Of a stretch of DNA of 64,000 nucleotides, positions 21,106-32,770 are shown in pieces. Location: contig CM069604.1 in assembly GCA_035771175.1 (NCBI GenBank), forward strand, positions 15,129,115 to 15,193,114, in the 5' to 3' direction. The DNA comes from Paratinospora sagittata (taxonomy: Eukaryota > Streptophyta > Magnoliopsida > Ranunculales > Menispermaceae). The notes beneath the pieces were generated by a model. That model was not told where the DNA came from. It ran no database searches and saw nothing but the letters and a program-made list of their open reading frames with translations. Position 1 is the first letter of the stretch. The number at the start of each line of letters is the position of its first letter. A program made the translations under genes and the position numbers.

Positions 21106-24100
21106 TCAGTTGTTACGAGAAAACAATTCAGGGTATTTCTGTTTAATTGTTGCTTCTAGTTCCCATGTTGCTTCTTCTACGCCGTGGTGATCCCAGAGCA
21201 CTTTCACAAGTGGTATGCTACGTCGTCGTAGTTCTTGAGTTTTTCGATCTAAAATCTGGATTGCTTTCTCCTGATACGTATTTCCTTCCTCAATCCGAAC
21301 CTCGACTAAAGGGATGATAGGCGAAGGATCAGGACGATACTTGCGAAGCTTAGATACGTGAAAAACGTCATGAACCTTAGGCATGGACGATGGAAGGGAT
21401 AGACGATAAGCAAGTTTGCCTATACGTTCAATGATCTGAAATGGACCGATATATCGCGGGGAGAGTTTGCCTTTGATGCCAAAGCGTTTGACACCTCTTG
21501 TGGGCTGAACTTTCAGAAAAACAAAGTCTCCCTTATCAAATTCTAGAGGTTGTCTCCGCTTATCAGCATAGCTCTTCTGTCGACTTTGTGCAACGCGAAG
21601 TCGTTACTTTACTAGTGTGATCTTCTCAGAAGTCTTTTGAACTAGTTCAGGGCCTAACTGCGGCCAATCTGCCATATCTAACCAGCATACCGGAGATCTG
21701 CAAGGCCGACCATAGAGAGCCTCGTACGGTGCCATGCCGATACTAGTTTGGTAGCTATTGTTGTATGCAAACTCAGCTAGATGCAAATACTTTGCCCATC
21801 CGTCATTAAAGTCCAAAATGCAGCAGCGTAACATGTCTTCTAAGATTTGGATAAGCCGCTCTGACTGCCCATCAGTCTGAGGGTGGAAGGCTGTGCTCAT
21901 AGTGATCTTAGAACCCATTCTATTCTGGAAGCTTTCCCAAAAGTTGGATGTGAATCGAGGGTCTCGATCAGAGATGATCGTGAGTGGTATGCCATGAAGG
22001 CGTACGATCTCTCTTTCATAGAGTTCTGCAAGTTTGGCGGGGTTATCCGAGAACTTTATTGGCAAGAAGTATGCAGACTTTGTAAGTCTGTCAATGATTA
22101 CCCAGATAGCATCTTGCCCTTTATTGTTTCGAGGTAAGGCTGTGACAAAATCCATTGCGATGTTCTCCCATTTCCATTCGCCAATAGGTAACGGCTGGAG
22201 AAGTCCAGAGGGAAGTCTTCGTTCTGCCTTGACTTGCTGGCAAACGAGACATCGAGCAACGAAGTCTGCAATTTCCTTCTTCATTCCAGAAAACCAGAAT
22301 TGTCGCTTGACATCCTTGTACATCTTGTCACCCCCAGGATGCATAGCGTACCTCGAACAGTGCATCTCAGTAAGCACTTCTTTACGAACCTCAGGATCGT
22401 TCGGTAGGCAGAGACGTTTTTAATAGCAAACGGTGCCGTCTCCAGATACCGACCAATGAGGAAGGTCCTGGCCGCTGAGTAGAAGGTCTCATTTCTCCAT
22501 TAACATAGGTTCATTGGCTTGAGCGGCTGAAATCTTTCGGATGAGCTCAGAGTTGACTGATAATTGAGAGAGTCGTGGTCTTGGTCCTTCGACGTTCAGC
22601 TGTAAGTTAAAGTTCTCCAACTCTATAGCCAACTTCCCCATTTCGTAGTTAAGAGTGCAAGCAACATAAGATTTTCTACTCAGGGCATCGGCCACAACAT
22701 TAGCCTTTCCGGGATGGTACTGAAGTTGAAAGTCATAATCTTTCAAGAATTCCAACCATCGTCTTTGGCGGAGGTTAAGGTCTCTCTGAGTGTATATGTA
22801 CTTAAGACTCTCGTGATCCGAGAAGACCTCAAACCGTTCGCCGTATAGGTAATGACGTCATAACTTCAGTGCAAATACGACAGCTGCAAGTTCCAAGTCA
22901 TGCGTTGGGTAATTACCCTCATGAATCTTCAGTTGTCTGGATGCATATGCAACCACTTGGATTTCTTGCATTAGCACGACACCTAAGCCTTGGAGAGAGG
23001 CGTCGGTGTATAATGAAAAGCCAATTGCATTTCTTGGAGTGAATAATGAAAAACCAATTGCATTTTTTGGAGTGATAAGTACAGGTGCTATCGTCAGGCG
23101 TTTCTTCAATTCCTGAAATGATGCTTCACAGGCGGGATTCCAGATAAATCGCACGTCTTTTCGAGTGAGCTTGGTCATAGGTTCAGCAATCTTTGAGAAG
23201 TCCTTGATGAAGCGTTTGTAATAGCCAGCCAAACCAAGAAAACTCCTAATCTGAGTAACAGTGGTAGGCTGCTTCCAGTTTAAAACTGCTTCAACCTTAG
23301 AAGGATCTACCTCAATGCCTGCCTGAAACCACATGGCCGAGGAATTGAACTCTCTTTGCCCAAAATTCGCACTTACTCAACTTTGCATACAGTTGATGGC
23401 TGCTCAAGGTCTGGAGGACTATCTTCAAATGTATTTTATGGTCTTCCTCGGTTGAGGAATATATCAAGATGTCGTCCACAAAAACCACCACAAATCGGTC
23501 TAAGTATAACCTGAATATGCGATTCATCAAATCCATGAATGTTGCAGGTGCATTTGTTACACCGAATGGCATAACTAAGAACTCGTAATGATCGTACTGA
23601 GTTCTGAACGTCGTCTTGGTGATGTCCGACTCTCGGATCCGGAGTTGGTGATAACCAGACCGTAAATCAATCTTAGAGAAGTATTTGACATCTCTAAGTT
23701 GGACGAACAAGTCATCGATCCTGGGCAACGGATATCTGTTCTTGATGGTGACGTTATTCAACTTGCGATAATCGATGCAAAGTCGTAACGAACCATCCTT
23801 TTTGCGACAAACAGAACTGGAGCGCCCCAGGGTGATGAACTCTTTCGGATGAAGCCATTACTCTCTAATTCCTTAAGTTGTTTGTCTACTTCGACCAGTT
23901 CGACATTTGACATTCTGTATGGTGGAATGGAGATAGGCCCTGTCCCTAGTATGAGGTTGATCTCAAAATCGAATTCCCTAACTGGAGGTAGACCTGGAAG
24001 GTCATTAAGAAAAACCGTTGGGAATTCAGATATGACTGGAACATCATGTACTTCGAGAGGGTATAGTGCTGGTGAGTTGGTTTCATTGCCAAGGGATAGA

Positions 24101-24889
24101 GCTCGGAGTTGTGCCTTGAGAAGGGCAACTGTTGATTTGTGTATCCATTGCCTCGTTCCCTGAAGCTTGACCAACTCTCCTGTAGGCAAGGTTAACTGAA
24201 CTTGCTTCTTCATACATTCCATTTTTGCATTCAGTGGTGTTAACCAGTCCATGCCAAGGATGATGTCGAAGTCTTCAAAATCCATCACAAACAGATCGGC
24301 ATATATTATATGTTCTGACATTCGAAGCTCACATCGAGAACACTGCAAGTTGACGTCAGCACCAGATCCGAACAGTGATGTGACATGGAGTGTGATGTTT
24401 GTGGGTTCAGGATGCAGTCCTAAATGTCTTACCAATGCTGATGATATAAAAGAATGCATAGCACCTGAATCAAACAAAACATGCACCATTGTATTGAACA
24501 AAGGAAAGGTACCTTCGACGACATTGTTGTCTGGTAGGGGATGTTGAGCGATGGCGAATGCTCGGCCCTGATTCCGTTGACCCTGGTTTTGCTGGTTCTG
24601 CCTGGGTTGGACATTAGCAGCAGGTGGTGGTTGTTGGACTGGAATAGCCAGAATAGGTTGCTGAAGGTGCGGACAAAGATGTTTTACATGGCCTTTCTGG
24701 CCGCAGTTGAAACATGTCGGATGATACTGCGGATGGTTCTGTTGGCCATGCTGATTGTGCTGCTGGCCATGCTGAATGTGGTGTCGACCACCACCTCTGC
24801 CATTGCCGTTTCGACGGCCACCTCTTCCATAACGACCTCCGCGGCCATGATTTCGGAAACCCTGATGGTTAGGGTTAGGATGAGAGCAC
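21106..24889 (-). pseudogene. gag end and pol of R1-e
   Basis: Gag keeps an Arg/Gly-rich tract and the CCHC knuckle CFNCGQKGHVKHLC (near 24710-24670). The protease motif LFDSGAMHSFIS lies near 24460. RT keeps FVDD (23479-23471) but has a 1-base deletion near 23800 and a 2-base deletion near 23330. RNase H has a duplicated stretch of about 36 bp before TDAS (23000-23065) and a W-to-stop at 22858. Integrase has the HHCC region (CLVCQ), IDRLTKSA and SDRDPRFTSNFW in the longest open piece (22377-21604). The chromodomain (about 21260-21106) ends DHHGVEEATWELE. Apart from the two frameshifts the damage is a few nonsense codons. Confidence 0.88.
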
Positions 24890-24895
24890 AGACTT

Positions 24896-25084
24896 GTTTT
24901 GGACAAAATTGTTATGAAAAAGCCATGCACACTCTGGCGATAAGGATCGCTGTCTGTGGGGCGATGGAGTTGGTGATTCAAAGTAGTTGTGGCTTGACTC
25001 AGATCCTGAAAGAGTCGCCACAGGTTGCCAAATAGGCCATTGCATGTGTGCATCATTACTTCCATCGACATTATTTTCAGACAT
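24896..25084 (-). pseudogene. ORF3 of R1-f, 3'-truncated
   Basis: The ATG at 25084 starts MSENNVDGSNDAHMQWP. About 60 codons remain open through the Ser/Pro-rich SPTPSPHRQRSLSPE part before an unrelated stretch of about 27 bases and gag of R1-e. This is the third copy with this start and supports the ATG choice at 9786 and 21008. Confidence 0.6.
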
Positions 25085-25178
25085 CTGCATAGTTATTTAA
25101 ATAAAAGAATATATTAATATAGTGTAAACAAAGTTCCATCATTTTATTGATAAGTGAAAAGTACAATGTATCACATCA

Positions 25179-25733
25179 TCAATTATTACTTGAAAACAAT
25201 TCCGGGTATTTCAGTTTAATTGTTTCTTCAAGTTCCCATGTTGCTTCCTCTACTCTGTGGTGATCCCAGAGCACTTTCACAAGTGGTAGGCTTCGTCACC
25301 TTAGTTCTCGAGTTTTTCTATCCAGAATCTGTATCGCTCTTTCCTCATACTTGTTTCTTTCCTCAACTCGAACCTCGACTAGAGGGATGATATGTGAAGG
25401 ATCAGGATGATACTTTCAAAACATGGATATGTGAAAAACGTCATGAACCTTAGACATGGACGATGGAAGGGATAGACGATAGGCTAGTTTGCTCAGACGT
25501 TCAATGATCTGAAATGGACCGATATACTGTGGGAAGAGCTTTCTTTTGATCCCCAAGTGTTTGACACCTCTTGTAGGCTGAACTTTTAGGAAAACCAAGT
25601 CCCCCCTTGTCAAATTCTAGAGGTTGTCTGCGCTTGTCAGCATAGCTCTTCTGTCAACTTTGTGCTACATGAAGTCGTTCCTTTACTAGTGTGATCTTCT
25701 CAGAAGTCTCTTGAACTAGTTCATGCCCTAACT
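25179..25733 (-). pseudogene. Integrase C-terminus and chromodomain of R1-f
   Basis: The piece begins in the LVQETSEKI segment of integrase and continues through FLKVQPTRGVKHLG (GPY/F-like) to the chromodomain and TGA at 25181-25179. An extra C in a run near 25608 and stops near 25305 and 25415 interrupt the frame. Everything upstream is replaced by satellite. Confidence 0.82.
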
Positions 25734-27039
25734 AAATTTGGTTACCGGTCGAATCAGTAAGTAAGTTGACCTATCGATAAAAAACAATCAAATAACCATA
25801 ACTTTTATATCCTGACTCTAATTTGAGTGATTCACAATACGTGGAATAGAAGAAGAATGATCTTTCAAACGCTCTTTGAATCACCTTAATCGGAGTTGGG
25901 AATATAAGATAAATTCAAATAGCCATACCAGTTTTATGTCGAATCGAAATCGAGTGATTTGAACTGCATTGGATAAAGAAAGAAAAAATATTTCCAACGC
26001 CTTTCCAAGAACTCCAATTTGAATAAAAAAAAAGATGTTATGGCTATTCGATTTCTTATCGATCGGATTGGTAAGTAAGTTGTCCACTTGATAAGAAACT
26101 TATAATACCATAAGGTTTTCATCTTGAATATGATTTAAGTAATTAAAATTTCATTGGACAGCAGAAGGAAAAATCTTTCTAATCCCTTTTGAATCCCTCC
26201 ACGCAGAGTCTAGATGAAAAAGTAATGGCTACTTAAAATTTCCTTACTAATCGAATCTCTAAGTAAGTAGCCCGATCAATAAGAAACCTTCAAAGAGCCA
26301 TAACGCTTTCATCCCGACTTCGACTTTAGTGATTCAAAATACGAAGAAAATGCCTTTTAAATTACCTAAATGGAAGTCAGGATGAAAGGTTATGCTTATT
26401 CGAAATGTGGTTAATGATCGTAAAGGTAAGTAAGTTGACCGATCAGAAAGAATTATTAAAATAGCTATAATGTTTTCCTCCAAACTCTTATTTGCATGTT
26501 TCAAAAATCCTTCGAAAGAAAATAAAAATATCTTTCTAATGCATGTGGAATCACTCAAATCAAAATCGGGATGAAAATTTTCTTGTTATTTGAAGGTTTC
26601 TTATAGATCGATTAACTTTAGATCGATTAACTTTACTCATCGATCCGATAGGTAAGCAAATTTTAAATAGCCATAGCTTTTTCATTCCGACTCTTATTTA
26701 ATTGACTCATAATGAGTTGGAAAGAGGAAGAAAAGATCTTTACAACACAATTTGAATCAGTGAAATCAGAGTTGCGGTGAAAAAGATATGGCAATTTGAA
26801 ATTTTGTAACCGGTAAAATCAGTAAGTAAGTTGACCTATCGATAAAAAACATTCAAATAACCATAACTTTTATATCCTGACTCTAATTTGAGTGATTCAC
26901 AATACGTTGAATAGAGGAAGAATGATCTTTCTAACGCTCTTTGAATCACCTTAATAGGAGTTGGGAATATAAGATAAATTCAAATAGCCATACCATTTTT
27001 ATGTTGAATCCAAATCGAGTGATTTAAACTACATTGGAT

Positions 27040-30000
27040 AAAGAAAGAAAAAATATTTCCAACGCCTTTTCAATAACTGCAATTTGAATTAAAATAAAGA
27101 TGTTATGGCTATTCCATTTCTTATCGATCGGATTAGTAAGTATGTTGTCCACTTGATAAGAAACTTATAATAGCCATAACGTTTTCATCTCGAATATGAT
27201 TTAAGTAATTAAAATTGCATTGGACAGCGGAAGGACAAATCTTTCTAATCCCTTTTGAATCCCTCCAAGTAGAGTCTAGATGAAAAAGTAATGGCTACTT
27301 AAAATTTCCTTACTAATCGAATCTCTAAGTAAGTAGCCCGATCAATAAGAAACCATCAAAGAGCCATAACGCTTTCATCCCGACTTCGACTTTAGTGATT
27401 CAAAATACGAAGAAAATGCCTTTTCAACGCCTTTTAAATTACCTAAATCGAAGTCCAGATGAAAGGTTATGCTTATTCGAAATGTGGTTAACGATCGTAA
27501 AGGTAAGTAAGTTGACCGATCAGTAAGAATTATTAAAATAGCTATATTGTTTTCCTACAAACTCTTATTTGCATGTTTCAAAAATCCTTCGAAAGAAAAT
27601 AAAAATATGTTTCTAATGCATGTGGAATCACTCAAATCAAAATTGGGATGAAAATTTTCTTGTTATTTGAAGGTTTCTTATAGATCGATTAACTTTACTC
27701 ATCGATCCAATCGGTAAGCAAATTTTAAATAGCCATAGCTTTTTCATTCCGACTCTTACTTAATTGACTCATAATGAGTTGGAAAGAGGAAGAAAAGATC
27801 TTTACAGCACAATTTGAATCAGTGAAATCAGAGTTGCGGTGAAAAAGATATGGCAATTTGAAATTTTGTAACCGGTCGAATCAGTAAGTAAGTTGTCCAC
27901 TTGATAAGAAACTTATAATAGCCATAACGTTTTCATCTTGAATATGATTTAATTAATTAAAATTTCATTGGACAGCAGAAGGAAAAATCTTTCTAATCCC
28001 TTTTGAATCCCTCCAAGCAGGGTCTAGATGAAAAAGTAAAAGCTACTTAAAATTTCCTTACAAATCGAATCTCTAAGTAAGTAGCCCGATCAATAAGAAA
28101 CCTTCAAAGAGCCATAACGTTTTCATCCCGACTTATACTTTAGTGATTCAAAATACGAAGAAAATACCTTTTCAACGCCTTTTAAATTACCTAAATCGAA
28201 GTCAGGATGAAAGGTTATGCTTATTCGAAATGTGGTTAATGATCGTAAAGGTAAGTAAGTTGACCGATCAGTAATAATTATTAAAATAGCTATAATGTTT
28301 TCCTCGAAACTCTTATTTGCATGTTTCAAAAATCCTTCAAAAGAAAATAAAAATATGTTTCTAATGCATGTGGAATCACTCAAATCAAAATTGGGATGAA
28401 AATTTTCTTGTTATTTGAAGGTTTCTTATAGATCGATTAACTTTACTCATCGATACGATCGGTAAGCAAATTTTAAATAGCCATAGCTTTTTCATTCCGA
28501 CTCTTACTTAATTGACTCATAATGAGTTGGAAAGAGGAAGAAAAGATCTTTACAACTCAATTTGAATCAGTGAAATCAGAGTTGCGGTGAAAAAGATATG
28601 GCAATTTGAAATTTGGTTACCGGTCGAATCAGTAAGTAAGTTGACCTATCGATAAAAAACATTCAAATAACCATAACTTTTATATCCTGACTCTTATTTG
28701 AGTGATTCACAATACGTTGAATAGAAGAAGAATGATCTTTCTAACGCTCTTTGAATCACCTTAATCGGAGTTGGGAATATAAGATAAATTCAAATAGCCA
28801 TACCATTTTTATGTTGAATCCAAATCGAGTGATTTAAACTACATTGGATAAAGAAAGGAAAAATATTTCCAACGCCTTTTCAATAACTCAAATTTGAATC
28901 AAAATAAAGATGTTATGGCTATTCCATTTCTTATCGATCGGATTAGTAAGTATGTTGTCCACTTGATAAGAAACTTATAATAGCCATAACGTTTTCATCT
29001 CGAATATGATTTAAGTAATTAAAATTGCATTGGACAGCGGAAGGACAAATCTTTCTAATCCCTTTTGAATCCCTCCAAGCAAAGTCTAGATGAAAAAGTA
29101 ATGGCTACTTAAAATTTCCTTACTAGTCGAATCTCTAAGTAAGTAGCCCGATCAATAAGAAACCTTCAAAAAGCCATAAAGCTTTCATCCCGACTTCGAC
29201 ATTAGTGATTCAAAATAAGAAGAAAATGCCTTTTCAACGCTTTTTAAATTACCTAAATCGAAGTCAGGATGAAAGGTTATGCTTATTCGAAATGTGGTTA
29301 ATGATCGTAAAGGTAAGTAAGTTGACCGATCAGTAAGAATTATTAAAATAGCTATAATGTTTTCCGCCAAACTCTTATTTGCATGTTTCAAAAATCCTTC
29401 GAAAGAAAATAAAAATATGTTTCTAATGCATGTGGAATCACTCAAATCAAAATCGGGATGAAAATTTTGTTGTTATTTGGAGGTTTCTTATAGATTGATT
29501 AACTTTACTCATCGATCCGATAGGTACGCAAATTTTAAATAGCCCTAATTTTTTCATTCCGACTCTTACTTAATTGACTCATAATGAGTTGGAAAGAGGA
29601 AGAAAAGATCTTTACAACACAATTTGAATCAGTGAAATCAGAGTTGCGGTGAAAAAGATATGGCAATTTGAAATTTTGTAACCGGTCGAATCAGTAAGTA
29701 AGTTGACCTATCGTTACAAAACTTTCAAATAACCATAACTTTTATATCCTGACTCTAATTTGAGTGATTCACAATACGTTGAATAGAAGAAGAATGATCT
29801 TTCTAACGCTCTTTGAATCACCGTAATCGGAGTTGGGAATATAAGATAAATTCAAATAGTCATACCATTTTTACGTTGAATCCAAATCGAGTGATTTAAA
29901 CTACATTGGATAAAGAAAGAAAAAATATTTCCAACGCCTTTTCAATAACTCCAATTTGAATTAAAATAAAGATGTTATGGCTATTCCATTTCTTATCGAT

Positions 30001-32770
30001 CGGATTAGTAAGTATGTTGTCCACTTGATAAGAAACTTATAATAGCCATAACGTTTTCATCTCGAATATGATTTAAGTAATTAAAATTGCATTGGACAGC
30101 GGAAGGACAAATCTTTCTAATCCCTTTTGAATCCCTCCAAGTAGAGTCTAGATGAAAAAGTAATGGCTACTTAAAATTTCCTTACTAATCGAATCTCTAA
30201 GTAAGTAGCCCGATCAATAAGAAACCATCAAAGAGCCATAACGCTTTCATCCCGACTTCGACTTTAGTGATTCAAAATACGAAGAAAATGCCTTTTCAAC
30301 GCCTTTTAAATTACCTAAATCGAAGTCCAGATGAAAGGTTATGCTTATTCGAAATGTGGTTAACGATCGTAAAGGTAAGTAAGTTGACCGATCAGTAAGA
30401 ATTATTAAAATAGCTATATTGTTTTCCTACAAACTCTTATTTGCATGTTTCAAAAATCCTTCGAAAGAAAATAAAAATATGTTTCTAATGCATGTGGAAT
30501 CACTCAAATCAAAATTGGGATGAAAATTTTCTTGTTATTTGAAGGTTTCTTATAGATCGATTAACTTTACTCATCGATCCAATCGGTAAGCAAATTTTAA
30601 ATAGCCATAGCTTTTTCATTCCGACTCTTACTTAATTGACTCATAATGAGTTAGAAAGAGGAAGAAAAGATCTTTACAGCACAATTTGAATCAGTGAAAT
30701 CAGAGTTGCGGTGAAAAAGATATGGCAATTTGAAATTTTGTAACCGGTCGAATCAGTAAGTAAGTTGTCCACTTGATAAGAAACTTATAATAGCCATAAC
30801 GTTTTCATCTTGAATATGATTTAATTAATTAAAATTTCATTGGACAGCAGAAGGAAAAATCTTTCTAATCCCTTTTGAATCCCTCCAAGCAGGGTCTAGA
30901 TGAAAAAGTAAAAGCTACTTAAAATTTCCTTACAAATCGAATCTCTAAGTAAGTAGCCCGATCAATAAGAAACCTTCAAAGAGCCATAACGTTTTCATCC
31001 CGACTTATACTTTAGTGATTCAAAATACGAAGAAAATACCTTTTCAACGCCTTTTAAATTACCTAAATCGAAGTCAGGATGAAAGGTTACGGTTATTCGA
31101 AATGTGGTTAATGATCGTAAAGGTAAGTAAGTTGACCGATCAGTAATAATTATTAAAATAGCTATAATGTTTTCCTCGAAACTCTTATTTGCATGTTTCA
31201 AAAATCCTTCAAAAGAAAATAAAAATATGTTTCTAATGCATGTGGAATCACTCAAATCAAAATTGGGATGAAAATTTTCTTGTTATTTGAAGGTTTCTTA
31301 TAGATCGATTAACTTTACTCATCGATACGATCGGTAAGCAAATTTTAAATAGCCATAGCTTTTTCATTCCGACTCTTACTTAATTGACTCATAATGAGTT
31401 GGAAAGAGGAAGAAAAGATCTTTACAACTCAATTTGAATCAGTGAAATCAGAGTTGCGGTGAAAAAGATATGGCAATTTGAAATTTGGTTACCGGTCGAA
31501 TCAGTAAGTAAGTTGACCTATCGATAAAAAACATTCAAATAACCATAACTTTTATATCCTGACTCTTATTTGAGTGATTCACAATACGTTGAATAGAAGA
31601 AGAATGATCTTTCTAACGCTCTTTGAATCACCTTAATCGGAGTTGGGAATATAAGATAAATTCAAATAGCCATACCATTTTTATGTTGAATCCAAATCGA
31701 GTGATTTAAACTACATTGGATAAAGAAAGGAAAAATATTTCCAACGCCTTTTCAATAACTCAAATTTGAATCAAAATAAAGATGTTATGGCTATTCCATT
31801 TCTTATCGATCGGATTAGTAAGTATGTTGTCCACTTGATAAGAAACTTATAATAGCCATAACGTTTTCATCTCGAATATGATTTAAGTAATTAAAATTGC
31901 ATTGGACAGCGGAAGGACAAATCTTTCTAATCCCTTTTGAATCACTCCAAGCAAAGTCTAGATGAAAAAGTAATGGCTACTTAAAATTTCCTTACTAGTC
32001 GAATCTCTAAGTAAGTAGCCCGATCAATAAGAAACCTTCAAAAAGCCATAAAGCTTTCATCCCGACTTCGACATTAGTGATTCAAAATAAGAAGAAAATG
32101 CCTTTTCAACGCTTTTTAAATTACCTAAATCGAAGTCAGGATGAAAGGTTATGCTTATTCGAAATGTGGTTAATGATCGTAAAGGTAAGTAAGTTGACCG
32201 ATCAGTAAGAATTATTAAAATAGCTATAATGTTTTCCGCCAAACTCTTATTTGCATGTTTCAAAAATCCTTCGAAAGAAAATAAAAATATGTTTCTAATG
32301 CATGTGGAATCACTCAAATCAAAATCGGGATGAAAATTTTGTTGTTATTTGGAGGTTTCTTATAGATTGATTAACTTTACTCATCGATCCGATAGGTACG
32401 CAAATTTTAAATAGCCCTAATTTTTTCATTCCGACTCTTACTTAATTGACTCATAATGAGTTGGAAAGAGGAAGAAAAGATCTTTACAACACAATTTGAA
32501 TCAGTGAAATCAGAGTTGCGGTGAAAAAGATATGGCAATTTGAAATTTTGTAACCGGTCGAATCAGTAAGTAAGTTGACCTATCGTTACAAAACTTTCAA
32601 ATAACCATAACTTTTATATCCTGACTCTAATTTGAGTGATTCACAATACGTTGAATAGAAGAAGAATGATCTTTCTAACGCTCTTTGAATCACCGTAATC
32701 GGAGTTGGGAATATAAGATAAATTCAAATAGTCATACCATTTTTACGTTGAATCCAAATCGAGTGATTTA
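27040..32770. repeat. Two tandem copies of a 2,872-bp satellite block
   Basis: The lengths 748, 1,062 and 1,062 occur twice in a row (anchors 27377-30249 and 30249-33121). Private variants such as AAACCATCAAAG, CTATATTGTTTTCCTAC and AATTAAAATAAAG recur exactly 2,872 bp apart. By eye only a handful of differences separate the copies, so the duplication is young. Confidence 0.85.

Larger units (their letters stand above)
19339..24889 (-). mobile_element. R1-e: chromovirus with gag end, nearly complete pol, ORF3 remnant and 3' LTR, minus strand
   Basis: Read on the minus strand: end of gag with zinc knuckle, pol, a shortened ORF3, PPT and a full 3' LTR. The gag start is replaced by ORF3 of R1-f at about 24890, so the 5' half has been deleted. 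It is the best preserved R1 pol in the window. With R1-d it forms a large inverted repeat. Confidence 0.85.
24890..25733 (-). mobile_element. R1-f: integrase end, chromodomain and start of ORF3, minus strand
   Basis: The fragment starts abruptly next to the satellite at 25733, within the integrase C-terminal region, passes the chromodomain (stop 25181-25179) and ORF3, and is joined at about 24890 to gag of R1-e in the same orientation. Two tandem R1 copies with the intervening LTR, leader, ORF0 and gag start deleted would explain this. Confidence 0.8.

Noticed and set aside
24860..24882. Telomere-like GGTTAGGGTTAGG
   Set aside because: Only two units, and it falls in gag coding sequence of R1-e where it encodes part of the linker.
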